The translations under genes and the position numbers were made by a program. From a bacterium (GTDB lineage: Bacteria > UBP6 > UBA1177 > JAKLFG01), in assembly GCA_022709425.1 (NCBI GenBank), contig JAKLIW010000003.1, positions 1 to 64,000 on the forward strand: 64,000 nucleotides of DNA, written 5' to 3'. Under the pieces are notes generated by a model. The model saw nothing but the letters and a program-made list of their open reading frames with translations. It did not search any database and was not told where the DNA came from. Position 1 is the first letter of the stretch. Each line of letters opens with the position of its first letter. Of the stretch, positions 25,601 through 35,549 are shown piece by piece.

Positions 25601-27061
25601 TCACTCCTTATCGAATATCTCGGTGCGCCGCGCGGTAAAATCACTCTTGCCGCACAGCATCATCATCGTGAGCGGCGCGATCTTCTCGACCGCGACGCGC
25701 ATCAGCCGCGAGGTCTCGCGGATATCCCACTGGGCGTGTTCATCCTCGCGCAGGGCGGCGAAGTGGTAGAGTTCGCGGGCGTTGAGCCGCGTGAGGACCC
25801 GGCGCCGGTGGGCGTTGGTGAGTATGTAGTCCTTCTCGTCGGGACAGCGCTGCGCGAGCGTCGCGTAGCATTCCTCGCTGCGTTCTACCGCCGCGTGGAA
25901 CTCTTTTTCCATCCCTATCTCGACGATGTTGGGCGGCACGGTGACGCCGAGCGTGAGATCGTAATCCTGCACGATCTGCGTGGTCATCCGGTGGCGTTTG
26001 AGCTGGGCGTAATTGGTGGCGCTCACGGTCAGTTCGTAGAGGAACTCGATCGTCTCGAAGGTGCGGTCGGCGCGGTCCCAGCAGGAACGCTCCGAAAGCG
26101 CCGTCCGGACGAGTTGCCGCCGCTGGCCGGGATCCATCGCCGATGCCGTCGCGTGGGCCGCCGCGTAGTCGCCGCCGCCGTAGCGGAAGAGGAGCGCCGC
26201 GCAGAGCGACAGATCGGGGCTGTCGGTGTGCGACACGAGCCGCACGAGTTCGCCGCTCTCCGATGCCCGACGCGGCAGCGCCTCCAGCGCGAGTGCGGCG
26301 AGCGCTTCGACGCGGTCGGTATCGTAGGCGGTGGGATTGGCGTACTTGATGATGGAGGGGGAAAGGGCCGCCAGCGGACGGTGCAGTTCTTCGGCCAGCG
26401 CGCGCACTTCGCCGCGCCGGTCGGCGCGGAGCCGCCGCAGGAGATGTTCGAGTTCGCGGGCGTTCATCGTCATCCCGAACTGGGTCGCGGTCGCGAGGCT
26501 CACCACATAGCGGGCATCCTCTTTGGCCCAGCCGTCGACCGTCCGTTCACCGTTCTTGGTGGCGACCACCCCGGCGTGTTTGCGGAACAGATGGCTCTTG
26601 AGCGCATCGTAGAGTTTTTTATAGACATCGTTCTGAAATTCGACGGTGGCGCGGAATTCCTTTTCCAGTCCCGCCGCGACAATGCCGGGCGGTGTGACGA
26701 AGTCGCCGTCGAGCGTGATGTAGCGCTGCGATTTCTCGGTGTAGGCGGCGAGCCGGAACTGCTGGACCGCCTCGGCGGCAAGCCGCGAGACGCCGATGAT
26801 GTCGAGGTTGAACAGGGCGTGTTCGGCCACCGACGCGTGGCCGAGCCCGAAGATGATCGACTCGTTGGACCGCCGCGCTTTGTCGGTCGCGGTGCGCGAA
26901 TCGGCGCGCAGTTCCTCGATGTCGCGGGGATCGCGCGAGATGCGGGCGTAGGCGGCCGAAAGCGTCTCGGGGGTCACATTGTCGGCCTCCCAGTGCGCTT
27001 TTTCCTTCAGTTCCCGCAGTATCTCGGCATCGACATTGTACCCGGCAAGGACCACCTTCAT
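25601..27061 (-). CDS. thyX: Tandem-domain ThyX-like flavin-dependent thymidylate synthase
   Basis: 486 residues, about twice the usual ThyX (220-250), made of two ThyX-like domains. Family motif RHRx7S is split: the N-terminal domain has QFRLAAYTEKSQRY (101-114), keeping Arg103, Ser111 and Arg113 but not the first Arg-His; the C-terminal domain has RHRMTTQIVQD (356-366), keeping RHR but with Asp for Ser. ThyX methylates dUMP using methylene-THF and FAD, with active sites at subunit interfaces, so complementary loss between domains suggests one composite site. Own promoter; downstream PAS gene 4 bp away. No thyA is seen here. Confidence 0.85.
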   Translation of the reverse strand: MKVVLAGYNVDAEILRELKEKAHWEADNVTPETLSAAYARISRDPRDIEELRADSRTATDKARRSNESIIFGLGHASVAEHALFNLDIIGVSRLAAEAVQQFRLAAYTEKSQRYITLDGDFVTPPGIVAAGLEKEFRATVEFQNDVYKKLYDALKSHLFRKHAGVVATKNGERTVDGWAKEDARYVVSLATATQFGMTMNARELEHLLRRLRADRRGEVRALAEELHRPLAALSPSIIKYANPTAYDTDRVEALAALALEALPRRASESGELVRLVSHTDSPDLSLCAALLFRYGGGDYAAAHATASAMDPGQRRQLVRTALSERSCWDRADRTFETIEFLYELTVSATNYAQLKRHRMTTQIVQDYDLTLGVTVPPNIVEIGMEKEFHAAVERSEECYATLAQRCPDEKDYILTNAHRRRVLTRLNARELYHFAALREDEHAQWDIRETSRLMRVAVEKIAPLTMMMLCGKSDFTARRTEIFDKE

Positions 27062-27087
27062 GAAGCACCCCATCCAAAAGTCGGGCG

Positions 27088-27115
27088 ATTATACCGCCCC
27101 CGATGCGTAAGGCAA
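27088..27115 (-). promoter_or_regulatory. Promoter of thyX
   Basis: TTGCCT (27110-27115), 16 bp, TATAAT (27088-27093), 26 bp upstream of the ATG. The transcript start region CGCCCGACTTTTGGAT resembles that of panB. Confidence 0.65.
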
Positions 27116-27155
27116 GAAAGACCTCAACAGGGCGTCCGCCGACCGTCCCCACATC

Positions 27156-27190
27156 CGCTCACTGTTCACTGCTCACCGCTCACGATTCAC
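27156..27190 (-). repeat. Heptameric short tandem repeat, GTGARNN x5
   Basis: Read on the minus strand: GTGAATC, GTGAGCG, GTGAGCA, GTGAACA, GTGAGCG. Same heptad family as 1721-1762, in opposite orientation, in the divergent spacer between thyX and the aminotransferase gene. Confidence 0.8.
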
Positions 27191-27193
27191 GAT

Positions 27194-27222
27194 TTGCATT
27201 TTCTCTCAAAGCCGCATATCAT
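27194..27222 (+). promoter_or_regulatory. Promoter of the class V aminotransferase gene
   Basis: TTGCAT (27194-27199), 17 bp, TATCAT (27217-27222), 32 bp before the ATG at 27255 and directly after the heptad repeat. Confidence 0.6.
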
Positions 27223-27254
27223 CGCGCCGGTTCTATCTTTTTGGCGAGGTTCCC

Positions 27255-28928
27255 ATGACCGCACCGCTTTCCCTCGACGCGCTCCGCAACGACATCGTCG
27301 GCCGCGACGCCGCCTTCGCGACCCCCTACGGCCTGCGGCATCTTTTTTACGCCGACTACACCGCATCGGGGCGGGCGCTGGGCATGGTCGAGAAGAAGAT
27401 CGCCGCCTCTCTTCGCTCCTACGCCAACACCCACACCGAGGATGACCACACCGGCAGTTACATGACGCGGCTCCTCCACGACGCCGAAGCGCGCATCAAA
27501 CGGATGGTCAACGCGGGACCCGACGGCAAGATCGTGCCGGTCGGCGCGGGCACCACCGGAGCGCTCCAGCGGCTGCAGGAGATGATGGGTATCTACATCC
27601 CCCCGGTGACGCGCGAACGGATCTACCAGACGGTCGAACGGTTGAACTGCGACACCTGCACGATACTCAAGAAAATAGAAGACGCGACGCCGGTGGTCTT
27701 CGTCGGCCCCTACGAACACCATACCAACGAACTGATGTGGCGCGAGGCCTTCGCCAAGACGGTGGTGATCGGCCTTGACCCGCACGGCATGATAGATCTG
27801 GCCGATCTCGAGCGGAAACTGGCCGACCCGTGTTGGGCGGGACGCATCAAGATCGCCTCCTTCTCGGCCGGCTCCAATATCACCGGTGTCCGGACGAAGG
27901 TTTACGAGATCGCGCAGCTCTGCCATCGCTACGATACCTACATCTTCTTCGACTTCGCGGCGGTCGCCCCCTATGTCGAGATAGACATGAACCGCGACGC
28001 CGATTCCTATTTCGACGCCATCGTCTTTTCTCCGCATAAGTTCCTCGGCGGTCCCGGATCGAGCGGCATCCTCGTCTTCAACAAAAGGATCTACCGCGAC
28101 GATCTGCCGCCCACCGCGGCGGGCGGCGGTACGGTCGACTATGTCGGCTACGAATACCACGACTTCACCAAAGACATCGAAACGCGCGAAACGGCGGGGA
28201 CCCCGCCGATACTGCAGACGCTCCGGGCCTCTCTGGCCATGGAGGTGAAAGATCGGATCGGCGTTGATACCATCGAACGGATAGAGCGGGAACACCTGCA
28301 CTATTTCATGGAAGGACTCGCCGCCATCCCGGGCGCCGAACTGCTGGGCGATATCCCGGCCGACGAACGGATAGCGATCATATCGTTCAACCTGCGCCAC
28401 CGCGACCGCATCCTCCATCCGCGCTTCGTGACGCGGCTGATGAACGACCTCTTCGGCATCCAGTCGCGCGCCGGGTGCAGTTGCGCCGGTCCCTATGGCC
28501 ACCAACTCCTCAACATCGACAACGAGACCTCGCTCAAGTACCGCGACCTCATCAAACAGGGCGTTTGCGGCCTGAAACCGGGCTGGGTGCGGGTCAACCT
28601 GCACTACACCTTTACGCGGGAAGATATCGATTTCCTCCTCGCGGCGATACGGTTCACCGCCGGACACGGCCACGAGTTCCTGCGCGACTACCGCTTCGAC
28701 ATCAACACCGCCGAGTGGCACCACCGCACGGAACGGAAAAAGAAGGTTGCCTGCTCGCTCGACGCGCCGGTATCGCGGAAGAAGATCGATCTGAAGAAGT
28801 TGGGTGAATTACGGGCGGGCTATCTCGCCGCGGCTCAGGCCGAGGCCGACCGGCTGACCGCCCTGCCGGCGACCGCCTATCACACCGACAGCGCCGAACT
28901 CGAAGCGCTCAAATATTTCTATTACTGA
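27255..28928 (+). CDS. Class V aminotransferase (cysteine-desulfurase-like), long form
   Basis: 557 residues. PLP fold-type [11 protein letters not shown], the [15 protein letters not shown] loop, [12 protein letters not shown] phosphate-binding turn, the Schiff-base Lys in [14 protein letters not shown], and a C-terminal [13 protein letters not shown] loop whose Cys residues sit where desulfurases keep the persulfide Cys. It is about 150 residues longer than SufS/IscS, with a Lys-rich C-terminal tail ([17 protein letters not shown]). A cysteine or related sulfur-amino-acid lyase role is plausible; substrate unproven. Monocistronic; its stop lies 3 bp from the convergent helicase stop. Confidence 0.85.
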   Translation: MTAPLSLDALRNDIVGRDAAFATPYGLRHLFYADYTASGRALGMVEKKIAASLRSYANTHTEDDHTGSYMTRLLHDAEARIKRMVNAGPDGKIVPVGAGTTGALQRLQEMMGIYIPPVTRERIYQTVERLNCDTCTILKKIEDATPVVFVGPYEHHTNELMWREAFAKTVVIGLDPHGMIDLADLERKLADPCWAGRIKIASFSAGSNITGVRTKVYEIAQLCHRYDTYIFFDFAAVAPYVEIDMNRDADSYFDAIVFSPHKFLGGPGSSGILVFNKRIYRDDLPPTAAGGGTVDYVGYEYHDFTKDIETRETAGTPPILQTLRASLAMEVKDRIGVDTIERIEREHLHYFMEGLAAIPGAELLGDIPADERIAIISFNLRHRDRILHPRFVTRLMNDLFGIQSRAGCSCAGPYGHQLLNIDNETSLKYRDLIKQGVCGLKPGWVRVNLHYTFTREDIDFLLAAIRFTAGHGHEFLRDYRFDINTAEWHHRTERKKKVACSLDAPVSRKKIDLKKLGELRAGYLAAAQAEADRLTALPATAYHTDSAELEALKYFYY

Positions 28929-28931
28929 ATT

Positions 28932-30416
<1,485 letters not shown>

Positions 30417-30507
30417 GGAACAGTACTCCAAAAATCGTTTTTCAATCACCGATCGATAGCGGCTGGCTGCAGACGGAATGCAGAAGCGTCGGAACGATCA
30501 CGCGCTC

Positions 30508-30535
30508 TTTATAGCAGAAAATCGGTAAATTGCAA
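30508..30535 (-). promoter_or_regulatory. Promoter of the DEAD-box helicase gene
   Basis: TTGCAA (30530-30535), 16 bp, TATAAA (30508-30513). The start codon is about 90 bp downstream, leaving an unusually long 5' untranslated region. Confidence 0.6.
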
Positions 30536-30543
30536 GGGTTATT

Positions 30544-32103
30544 TTATTCCACCGACAAGTTGAGACCGCTCACGATGAGCGTCGAGACCTCGTTCCCCGC
30601 GTCGAGTCGCACATATTCGTAGGTGATGACGGTCCCCGCCATTTCGCCCATCTCGACGCCGGAATTCCCGTCGTACCATTTGAGATAGGCTCCCTCGTAG
30701 CCGAACCCGACACCCATCGGGAGCGTCGCCGGAAGCGACAGCGTGTACTGCAGCACGGCATAGTCGGGCGGCACGAAATCGCCGGGAGCATAGAAGGTGA
30801 CGGTTATCGTCACTGAACTTTCCCCGTTGAACTGTTCGATGAAGGTATCGGTCGTCCAGAATTCGCGAATGTCGGTCGGCGACACGACGATCCGCAGATA
30901 GCCGTCGGGCGTCTCGGCGTTGTCGGCGTAGAAGTAGCGGACCTGTGAATCGTCGGGACCGGTGCAGGGCCCTTCGTGCTTGACCGAGGCGCCCGCCATG
31001 TCGGCCTGACAGGCGTCGGTATAGGTCCTGAGGTCGCAACCGCAGACATCGGGCTCCTCCCCGTCGGGACAGTCGGGCGGCACCGGGCGGCAAACGCCGA
31101 ACCCCATGTCGCAGACACCGGTCTTCTTTTCGCAGAATTCATTCTCTCCGCAATCGTCCTTGCTCCAGCACATCACATCGCCGTCGCATTCGCCGTCGTG
31201 CGCTATCACCGCGCCGGCGGCGGCGGCCCAGCACTGGTTGCTGTAGGTATAATCGTCACAGCCGCACTGCGGCGCAACGGCGCGCGTCATCTCGCAGTCG
31301 GTCGGCCGGTTGTCGCATTTCCCCATCGCCGTAGTGTCGCAGGTGCCGAGCGGTTTTGCGCAGAATTCGGTAGCACTGCACTGATCGTTGGTACTGCACG
31401 GGCTCATTGACCCGCATTCCTTGTCGTGCAGTATCCCCTGTTTCTGCATCTCGGCGTGACAACGGCTCGGATAGGTCTTGTCGTCGCAGGCGCAGACCGG
31501 ATAGTCCCAGTCGGGGCACTCGAGCGGGATGATCTCGCAGAAACCGTCGCCGCCGCAGACATTGCCTGTCGGACGACAGTAGGTCGCCGGGTCGGCACAG
31601 CCGCCGTTGATGCCGTCGCCGCTGCAGGCGGTGGGCGTCGGGCAGACATCGGCCGCGAGGACATTGAGGCCGGAGTTGTTGGCCCAGCAGGCGTTGGTGT
31701 AGGTCTGGCCGTCACAGCCGCAGACATACACCTTGTCGGAAGTACAGTCGTCGGGCTTGATGTCGCAGACGCCGGTGCCGGTGCAGTCGCCGTCCGCTTT
31801 TTTACAGAACATGCCGACACTGCACTCCTCTATCGTCGCGCAGGTCGCCCCGATGGTGTCGCCGTCGGGCCGCTCATTCTCGTCGACGGTGTCGTCGGTC
31901 ACCGGGTTGTCGGTGACTATGTCGTCGGTGCTGACATCGTCGGTTTGATCGGTCGGATCCGACTGATCGGTCGGATCGGTCTGATCCTCATCGGTCACCA
32001 CCGTCTGATCGACCGCCGTGTCGGCATCGCTCTTGTTCGCCGTCGTGTTGTCGCACGCCGCGAAAAGCAGGACCGCGAAAACCCAAATAAAAACAAGTCT
32101 CAT
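30544..32103 (-). CDS. Kazal-repeat lipoprotein with acidic linker
   Basis: 519 residues. Lipobox VLLFAAC, then a ~65-residue Asp/Thr-rich linker (DPTDQSDPTDQTDD and similar). Residues ~90-390 hold about five Cys-rich units; four end in a Kazal-like motif: VCGCDGQTYTNAC, VCACDDKTYPSRC, QCGCDDYTYSNQC, VCGCDLRTYTDAC. Kazal domains inhibit serine proteases, so a surface protease-inhibitor role is possible. A C-terminal ~130-residue beta-rich domain ends STLIVSGLNLSVE. Anchored at the outer membrane by inference; it lacks the C-terminal GCGC tail of its neighbours. Confidence 0.82.
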   Translation of the reverse strand: MRLVFIWVFAVLLFAACDNTTANKSDADTAVDQTVVTDEDQTDPTDQSDPTDQTDDVSTDDIVTDNPVTDDTVDENERPDGDTIGATCATIEECSVGMFCKKADGDCTGTGVCDIKPDDCTSDKVYVCGCDGQTYTNACWANNSGLNVLAADVCPTPTACSGDGINGGCADPATYCRPTGNVCGGDGFCEIIPLECPDWDYPVCACDDKTYPSRCHAEMQKQGILHDKECGSMSPCSTNDQCSATEFCAKPLGTCDTTAMGKCDNRPTDCEMTRAVAPQCGCDDYTYSNQCWAAAAGAVIAHDGECDGDVMCWSKDDCGENEFCEKKTGVCDMGFGVCRPVPPDCPDGEEPDVCGCDLRTYTDACQADMAGASVKHEGPCTGPDDSQVRYFYADNAETPDGYLRIVVSPTDIREFWTTDTFIEQFNGESSVTITVTFYAPGDFVPPDYAVLQYTLSLPATLPMGVGFGYEGAYLKWYDGNSGVEMGEMAGTVITYEYVRLDAGNEVSTLIVSGLNLSVE

Positions 32104-32156
32104 GGTATCTCCTCCCTCGGATTAACGACCTTTAGTGTGCCCGGACCCAGCGGTTT

Positions 32157-32183
32157 ATTATACCATTATATATGTAAATGCAA
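32157..32183 (-). promoter_or_regulatory. Promoter of the Kazal lipoprotein gene
   Basis: TATAAT at 32157-32162 with TTGCAT 15 bp upstream (32178-32183); a second overlapping TATAAT lies at 32165-32170. Divergent from the promoter at 32203-32231. Confidence 0.55.
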
Positions 32184-32202
32184 CCGCAACCCGGTCGCGC
32201 TG

Positions 32203-32231
32203 TTGCTTTTCGCCCCGTCCGGGTCTATTAT
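32203..32231 (+). promoter_or_regulatory. Promoter of the DUF4349 operon
   Basis: TTGCTT (32203-32208), 17 bp, TATTAT (32226-32231), 27 bp upstream of ATG 32259. Confidence 0.65.
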
Positions 32232-32258
32232 GCGGTGTTCTCAGCAAGGGAGGGAACC

Positions 32259-33668
32259 ATGTTCCGACCACTTATCTTTACGGCGTTGCTGATGCTGTTC
32301 ATGGCCGGCTGCGCCTCTTACGAACAGGCGGCCCCCGCCATGGGTTATTACGACACGGCGCGCACCGGCGGCGGCGGACGGCAGACGGCAACCACCGGCG
32401 ACCGCGCCGAGAAGAAAGTGATTGATCTCGAAACGGCAAATCTGGAGGGAAGCCTCAGAAAACCTTCGGCCTCAGTGGCCGAACCGGTGATGCGCGCGGC
32501 GGCGCAAAGCGAGTCCTACGAGTACGACGACGAAGCGGTCGAGAGCGAGAGCGGCTCGGGGAGCTACGGCGATGCCTCGGCCGACTACGACGGCGGCCGC
32601 AGTTACGGCGGCGAGTCCTACGGCGTGGGCGGCATTTCGGTGTCGGGTCAGGGCGGCGCGAATTATGGCGCGGCGGCAAAACCGGCCGAGGCGCAGGATA
32701 CGCCCACCGGCGACGGCCGGATGGTCATCTACCGCTCCGAGATATGGGCGTCGGTCGACGCGGTCGGCGACGCGGTGAAGAATGTCGAAAAACTCGCCGC
32801 GGACCTCGGCGGCCGCATCGACAGCGTCTCGACGCAGAATGGCGCGGCGTCGGCGACCATCGTCCTGCGCGTCCCGGCGGCGAAGTTCGACGAAGCGATC
32901 GCGCTCATCGAAAAGATCGGCGAGATCACCGGCAAGAACCTGTCGGCCGACGATGTGACCGAGGAATTCCGCGACACCGCCCTGCGGTTGAACACCCAGA
33001 AGATGATACTGGCGCGGTTCGAGGAACTGCTCAAAAAGGCGACCGATCCCAAAGAGCGGGTCGACATCCTGCGCGAGATCGAACGGATATCCTCCGACAT
33101 CGCGGCGCTGGAGCAGCGGCTCAGCTACCTCAAGGATCAGGCCGACTTCTCGACCATCACGCTCTACCTCTCGGCGACGGTCCGCGACGCGGTGAAACGC
33201 TATCAGCCCTCACCCTTCCGGTGGCTGCGCGCCGTCGGCCCCGACTCGTGGCCGGTGGGATACCACAGCGACGACCTCGTCTACCTCAAAGGGCCCGACG
33301 GTTTCTTCGCGGCGCGCGAGGATTTCGAGGAACACCGCGATGCGTGGCTCTTCCAGTCGCCGCAGGGAACGGTCCGCGTGCGGCTGACCGAGACCGAGAA
33401 CTACCCCAAGGCCGACGCCACGTTCTGGACCGAGGCGCTGACGATAGAGATGGGCAACCGGCTCTACAAACAGGCGGCCGACGAGAAACTCGGCGCATTC
33501 GCGACCCGCACCTACGAGGTGCCGGGAGAGCGACGTTACCTCGTCGGATTCGCGGCGGTGGAGGATGACCTCTTCATCGTCGAGGCGGTGTTCGATGCGG
33601 AGGGCGACCACGCGGCGATGGCGGAGATCGTCAAAAAGTTCATCGGTTCGGTGGAGGTGCGGCCATGA
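32259..33668 (+). CDS. DUF4349-domain lipoprotein
   Basis: 469 residues. Lipobox LLMLFMAGC, a low-complexity Ser/Gly/Tyr region to ~residue 150 (YDGGRSYGGESYG), then DUF4349: YRSEIWASVDAV, GGRIDSVSTQNGAASATIVLRVP (central part of the domain), ITGKNLSADDVTEEFRD, and a coiled coil (ISSDIAALEQRLSYLKDQAD). A C-terminal domain (~330-469) resembles the whole protein at 34264-34722. ATG 32259 follows AGGGAGGG. First gene of a three-gene operon linked by ATGA overlaps. Function of DUF4349 is unknown; envelope location is inferred. Confidence 0.85.
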   Translation: MFRPLIFTALLMLFMAGCASYEQAAPAMGYYDTARTGGGGRQTATTGDRAEKKVIDLETANLEGSLRKPSASVAEPVMRAAAQSESYEYDDEAVESESGSGSYGDASADYDGGRSYGGESYGVGGISVSGQGGANYGAAAKPAEAQDTPTGDGRMVIYRSEIWASVDAVGDAVKNVEKLAADLGGRIDSVSTQNGAASATIVLRVPAAKFDEAIALIEKIGEITGKNLSADDVTEEFRDTALRLNTQKMILARFEELLKKATDPKERVDILREIERISSDIAALEQRLSYLKDQADFSTITLYLSATVRDAVKRYQPSPFRWLRAVGPDSWPVGYHSDDLVYLKGPDGFFAAREDFEEHRDAWLFQSPQGTVRVRLTETENYPKADATFWTEALTIEMGNRLYKQAADEKLGAFATRTYEVPGERRYLVGFAAVEDDLFIVEAVFDAEGDHAAMAEIVKKFIGSVEVRP

Positions 33669-34267
33669 AAAAGATGTTGTGGATAGCGCTCCTTTTCGCG
33701 GCGCCCCTCCTGCTGGGCGGCGACCGCGCCGAGATGCAGACCTTGACCTACTATATCTCGACGCTCCGTCCCGACGCGGCGGTCCCGGCGCTCAAAGGGC
33801 TGGCCGAGAAGTCGGGCGGCTTTGTGGTGTCGATGAACAATGCGACCGTCACCCTGCGGGTCCCGCTGGCGAAACTGGCCGAGGCGCGCGTCGAGATAAC
33901 GAAACTCGGCATGGTGACCGACCTTGAGGAATACAAGGAGGATCTCACCGCCCTCATCATCGAGCAGAAGGCGCGCATCGCCGTCAAAGAGGAGTACCTG
34001 AAGAAGATAGAGGCGATCCTCGCCACCACCGGCGTGCAGGACACCCTCGAGATGGAACGGGCGCTCAGTCAGGCGGTGACCGACCTTGAGGCGCTCAAAG
34101 GGCAGTTGCGGATGGACGAACACGACGCCATGAACGCGCTCATCACCGTCTATGTCAACCCGCAGAATAACGGCATCCGTCCGAAAAATCAGCGCTGGAG
34201 CCGCTGGGGCTTCGTCAACACGCTCGGCATCCAACCGCTGACCACGGCGGGGGAGGCGGCGCGATGA
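33665..34267 (+). CDS. DUF4349-like exported protein
   Basis: 200 residues. Signal peptide MLWIALLFAAPLLLGG, then a shortened DUF4349-like unit: TYYISTLRPDAAVPALKGLAEKSGG, VTLRVPLAKLAEARVEI, and a helical hairpin LEMERALSQAVTDLEALKGQL. It lacks a lipobox, unlike its operon partner upstream. ATGA overlaps join it on both sides, implying equal expression with the two lipoproteins and perhaps a complex. Confidence 0.75.
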   Translation: MKKMLWIALLFAAPLLLGGDRAEMQTLTYYISTLRPDAAVPALKGLAEKSGGFVVSMNNATVTLRVPLAKLAEARVEITKLGMVTDLEEYKEDLTALIIEQKARIAVKEEYLKKIEAILATTGVQDTLEMERALSQAVTDLEALKGQLRMDEHDAMNALITVYVNPQNNGIRPKNQRWSRWGFVNTLGIQPLTTAGEAAR

Positions 34268-34722
34268 GATACTTCATCCTGTTTTCTCTGACGCTGCTTT
34301 TTGCGGCGTGCGCCACGGCGCGGATGGATGTTCCCGCCGGGTTCGCCCACTTCGACAAGGAGGAATCGCAGTTCCTCATGGCGGCGGCCGACGGCTTCAT
34401 GGTCCGGGCGCGGATCGCGGGCGACGGCGACACGCTCGCCGGCAACCTCGACATCGCGCTGTGGCAGAAGGAGACCGACGGCTTTCTGACGGCGCGCGGC
34501 TACCTCCCGGTGACGAAGCGGGAGGTGAAGACCGGCGGCGGCATGACCGGAACGCTCACCGAGTACACCATCCTCTACAACGGCGAAGAACACCGCTACG
34601 CCGTCGCCCTCTTCAGCGACGGGACGCGACTCTTCATCGTCGAGGCGGGCGGAAGCGCCGCCGCCTTCGAAAAGCACCGTACGCAGGTCGAACAGGCGAT
34701 CGCCACTCTGCGCGCCGACTGA
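34264..34722 (+). CDS. Small lipoprotein related to the C-terminal domain of the DUF4349 lipoprotein
   Basis: 152 residues. Lipobox LTLLFAAC; the mature part (FAHFDKEESQFLMAA, LDIALWQKETDGFLTARGYLP, EEHRYAVALFSDGTRLFIVEAGG) matches in order the last ~140 residues of the protein encoded at 32259-33668 (LFIVEAVFDAEGDHA there). Third gene of the operon. Unknown function. Confidence 0.72.
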   Translation: MRYFILFSLTLLFAACATARMDVPAGFAHFDKEESQFLMAAADGFMVRARIAGDGDTLAGNLDIALWQKETDGFLTARGYLPVTKREVKTGGGMTGTLTEYTILYNGEEHRYAVALFSDGTRLFIVEAGGSAAAFEKHRTQVEQAIATLRAD

Positions 34723-34723
34723 T

Positions 34724-35401
34724 TCATCCTTTCAAACGATATCCGAATCCGTTGACCGTTTCGATGATATCGCCCGCCACGCCCAACTTTTTGCGCAGCA
34801 GATGGATATGTTTATCGACGACCCGTTCGGTGATGGCGTAGTCGTCGCCGCGCAGCGCCGCGATGATACGGTCGCGCGAAAAGACGATGTTGGGCCGCCG
34901 CGCGAGGAGCAGGAGCAGTTCGTATTCGGCGTGACGCAGTCGGACCGGCTCCCCCGCGACGCTGACACTGCAGGAGGCGGTATCGATTTCCAGCGGTCCC
35001 ACCGCCACGACCGTCGAAACGGGCGTCTTGGCCGCGCCGCGCAGACGGGCCTCCAACCGGGCAAGGAGCGCCTTGACCGCCAACGGTTTGGCGACATAGT
35101 CGTCGGCCAGCGCATGGAAGGCGTTCGTGATCGCCTCCTCGGTATCGAGTGCGGCCATCATCACCACGATGGCGGTCCCCACGCGGCTGTCGCTCTTGAG
35201 ACGGCGACACAGATGATAGCCGTCGCCGCAGCCGGAGATGTCGGCGTCGAGCAGGATGAGATCGGGCTTGAAGGCGGCCGCCTCGTCGAGCGCCCGGCAC
35301 CCGTCGTCGACCGTCCGTACGGTATAACGCTGTTCGTTCAGGATGAACGAGAGCATTTCCCGCAGATCGGCGTTCTCTTCGACGATAAGGACCCGGCACA
35401 T
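34724..35401 (-). CDS. OmpR/PhoB-family response regulator
   Basis: 225 residues. Receiver with acidic EEN at 8-10, phospho-acceptor Asp52 in LILLDADISG and Lys in YVAKPL; C-terminal winged helix with LRHAEYELLLLLARRPNIVFSRDRII and the recognition region VVDKHIHLLRKKLG...IETVNGFGYRLKG. No histidine kinase is adjacent, so it is an orphan. ATG 35401 starts the receiver. Its stop is one base from the convergent lipoprotein stop. Confidence 0.93.
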   Translation of the reverse strand: MCRVLIVEENADLREMLSFILNEQRYTVRTVDDGCRALDEAAAFKPDLILLDADISGCGDGYHLCRRLKSDSRVGTAIVVMMAALDTEEAITNAFHALADDYVAKPLAVKALLARLEARLRGAAKTPVSTVVAVGPLEIDTASCSVSVAGEPVRLRHAEYELLLLLARRPNIVFSRDRIIAALRGDDYAITERVVDKHIHLLRKKLGVAGDIIETVNGFGYRLKG

Positions 35402-35480
35402 GGCGCACCCTCCGGCATATAAACCGGACATATGTTCAGCAATTTCCTTGCGAGACTTTTTTTATGAGTATTGCCGGACA

Positions 35481-35514
35481 ATTATAAAAGAAAGGCGCCC
35501 CCGAGCGGGGCGCC
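35481..35514 (-). terminator. Rho-independent terminator for the gene at 35550-36278
   Basis: Perfect 8-bp stem GGCGCCCC/GGGGCGCC with a 5-base loop (35494-35514). Read on the minus strand it is followed by TTTCTTTTAT, so it terminates leftward transcription just after the 242-residue protein gene. Confidence 0.85.
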
Positions 35515-35549
35515 GTCTGCTTGATATGAGCGGGTGGTGGGGAAGGGGA

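Noticed and set aside
25556..27445. 629-codon plus-strand ORF over thyX
   Set aside because: Arg/Gly/Val-rich antisense shadow without ribosome binding site; ThyX motifs are on the minus strand.
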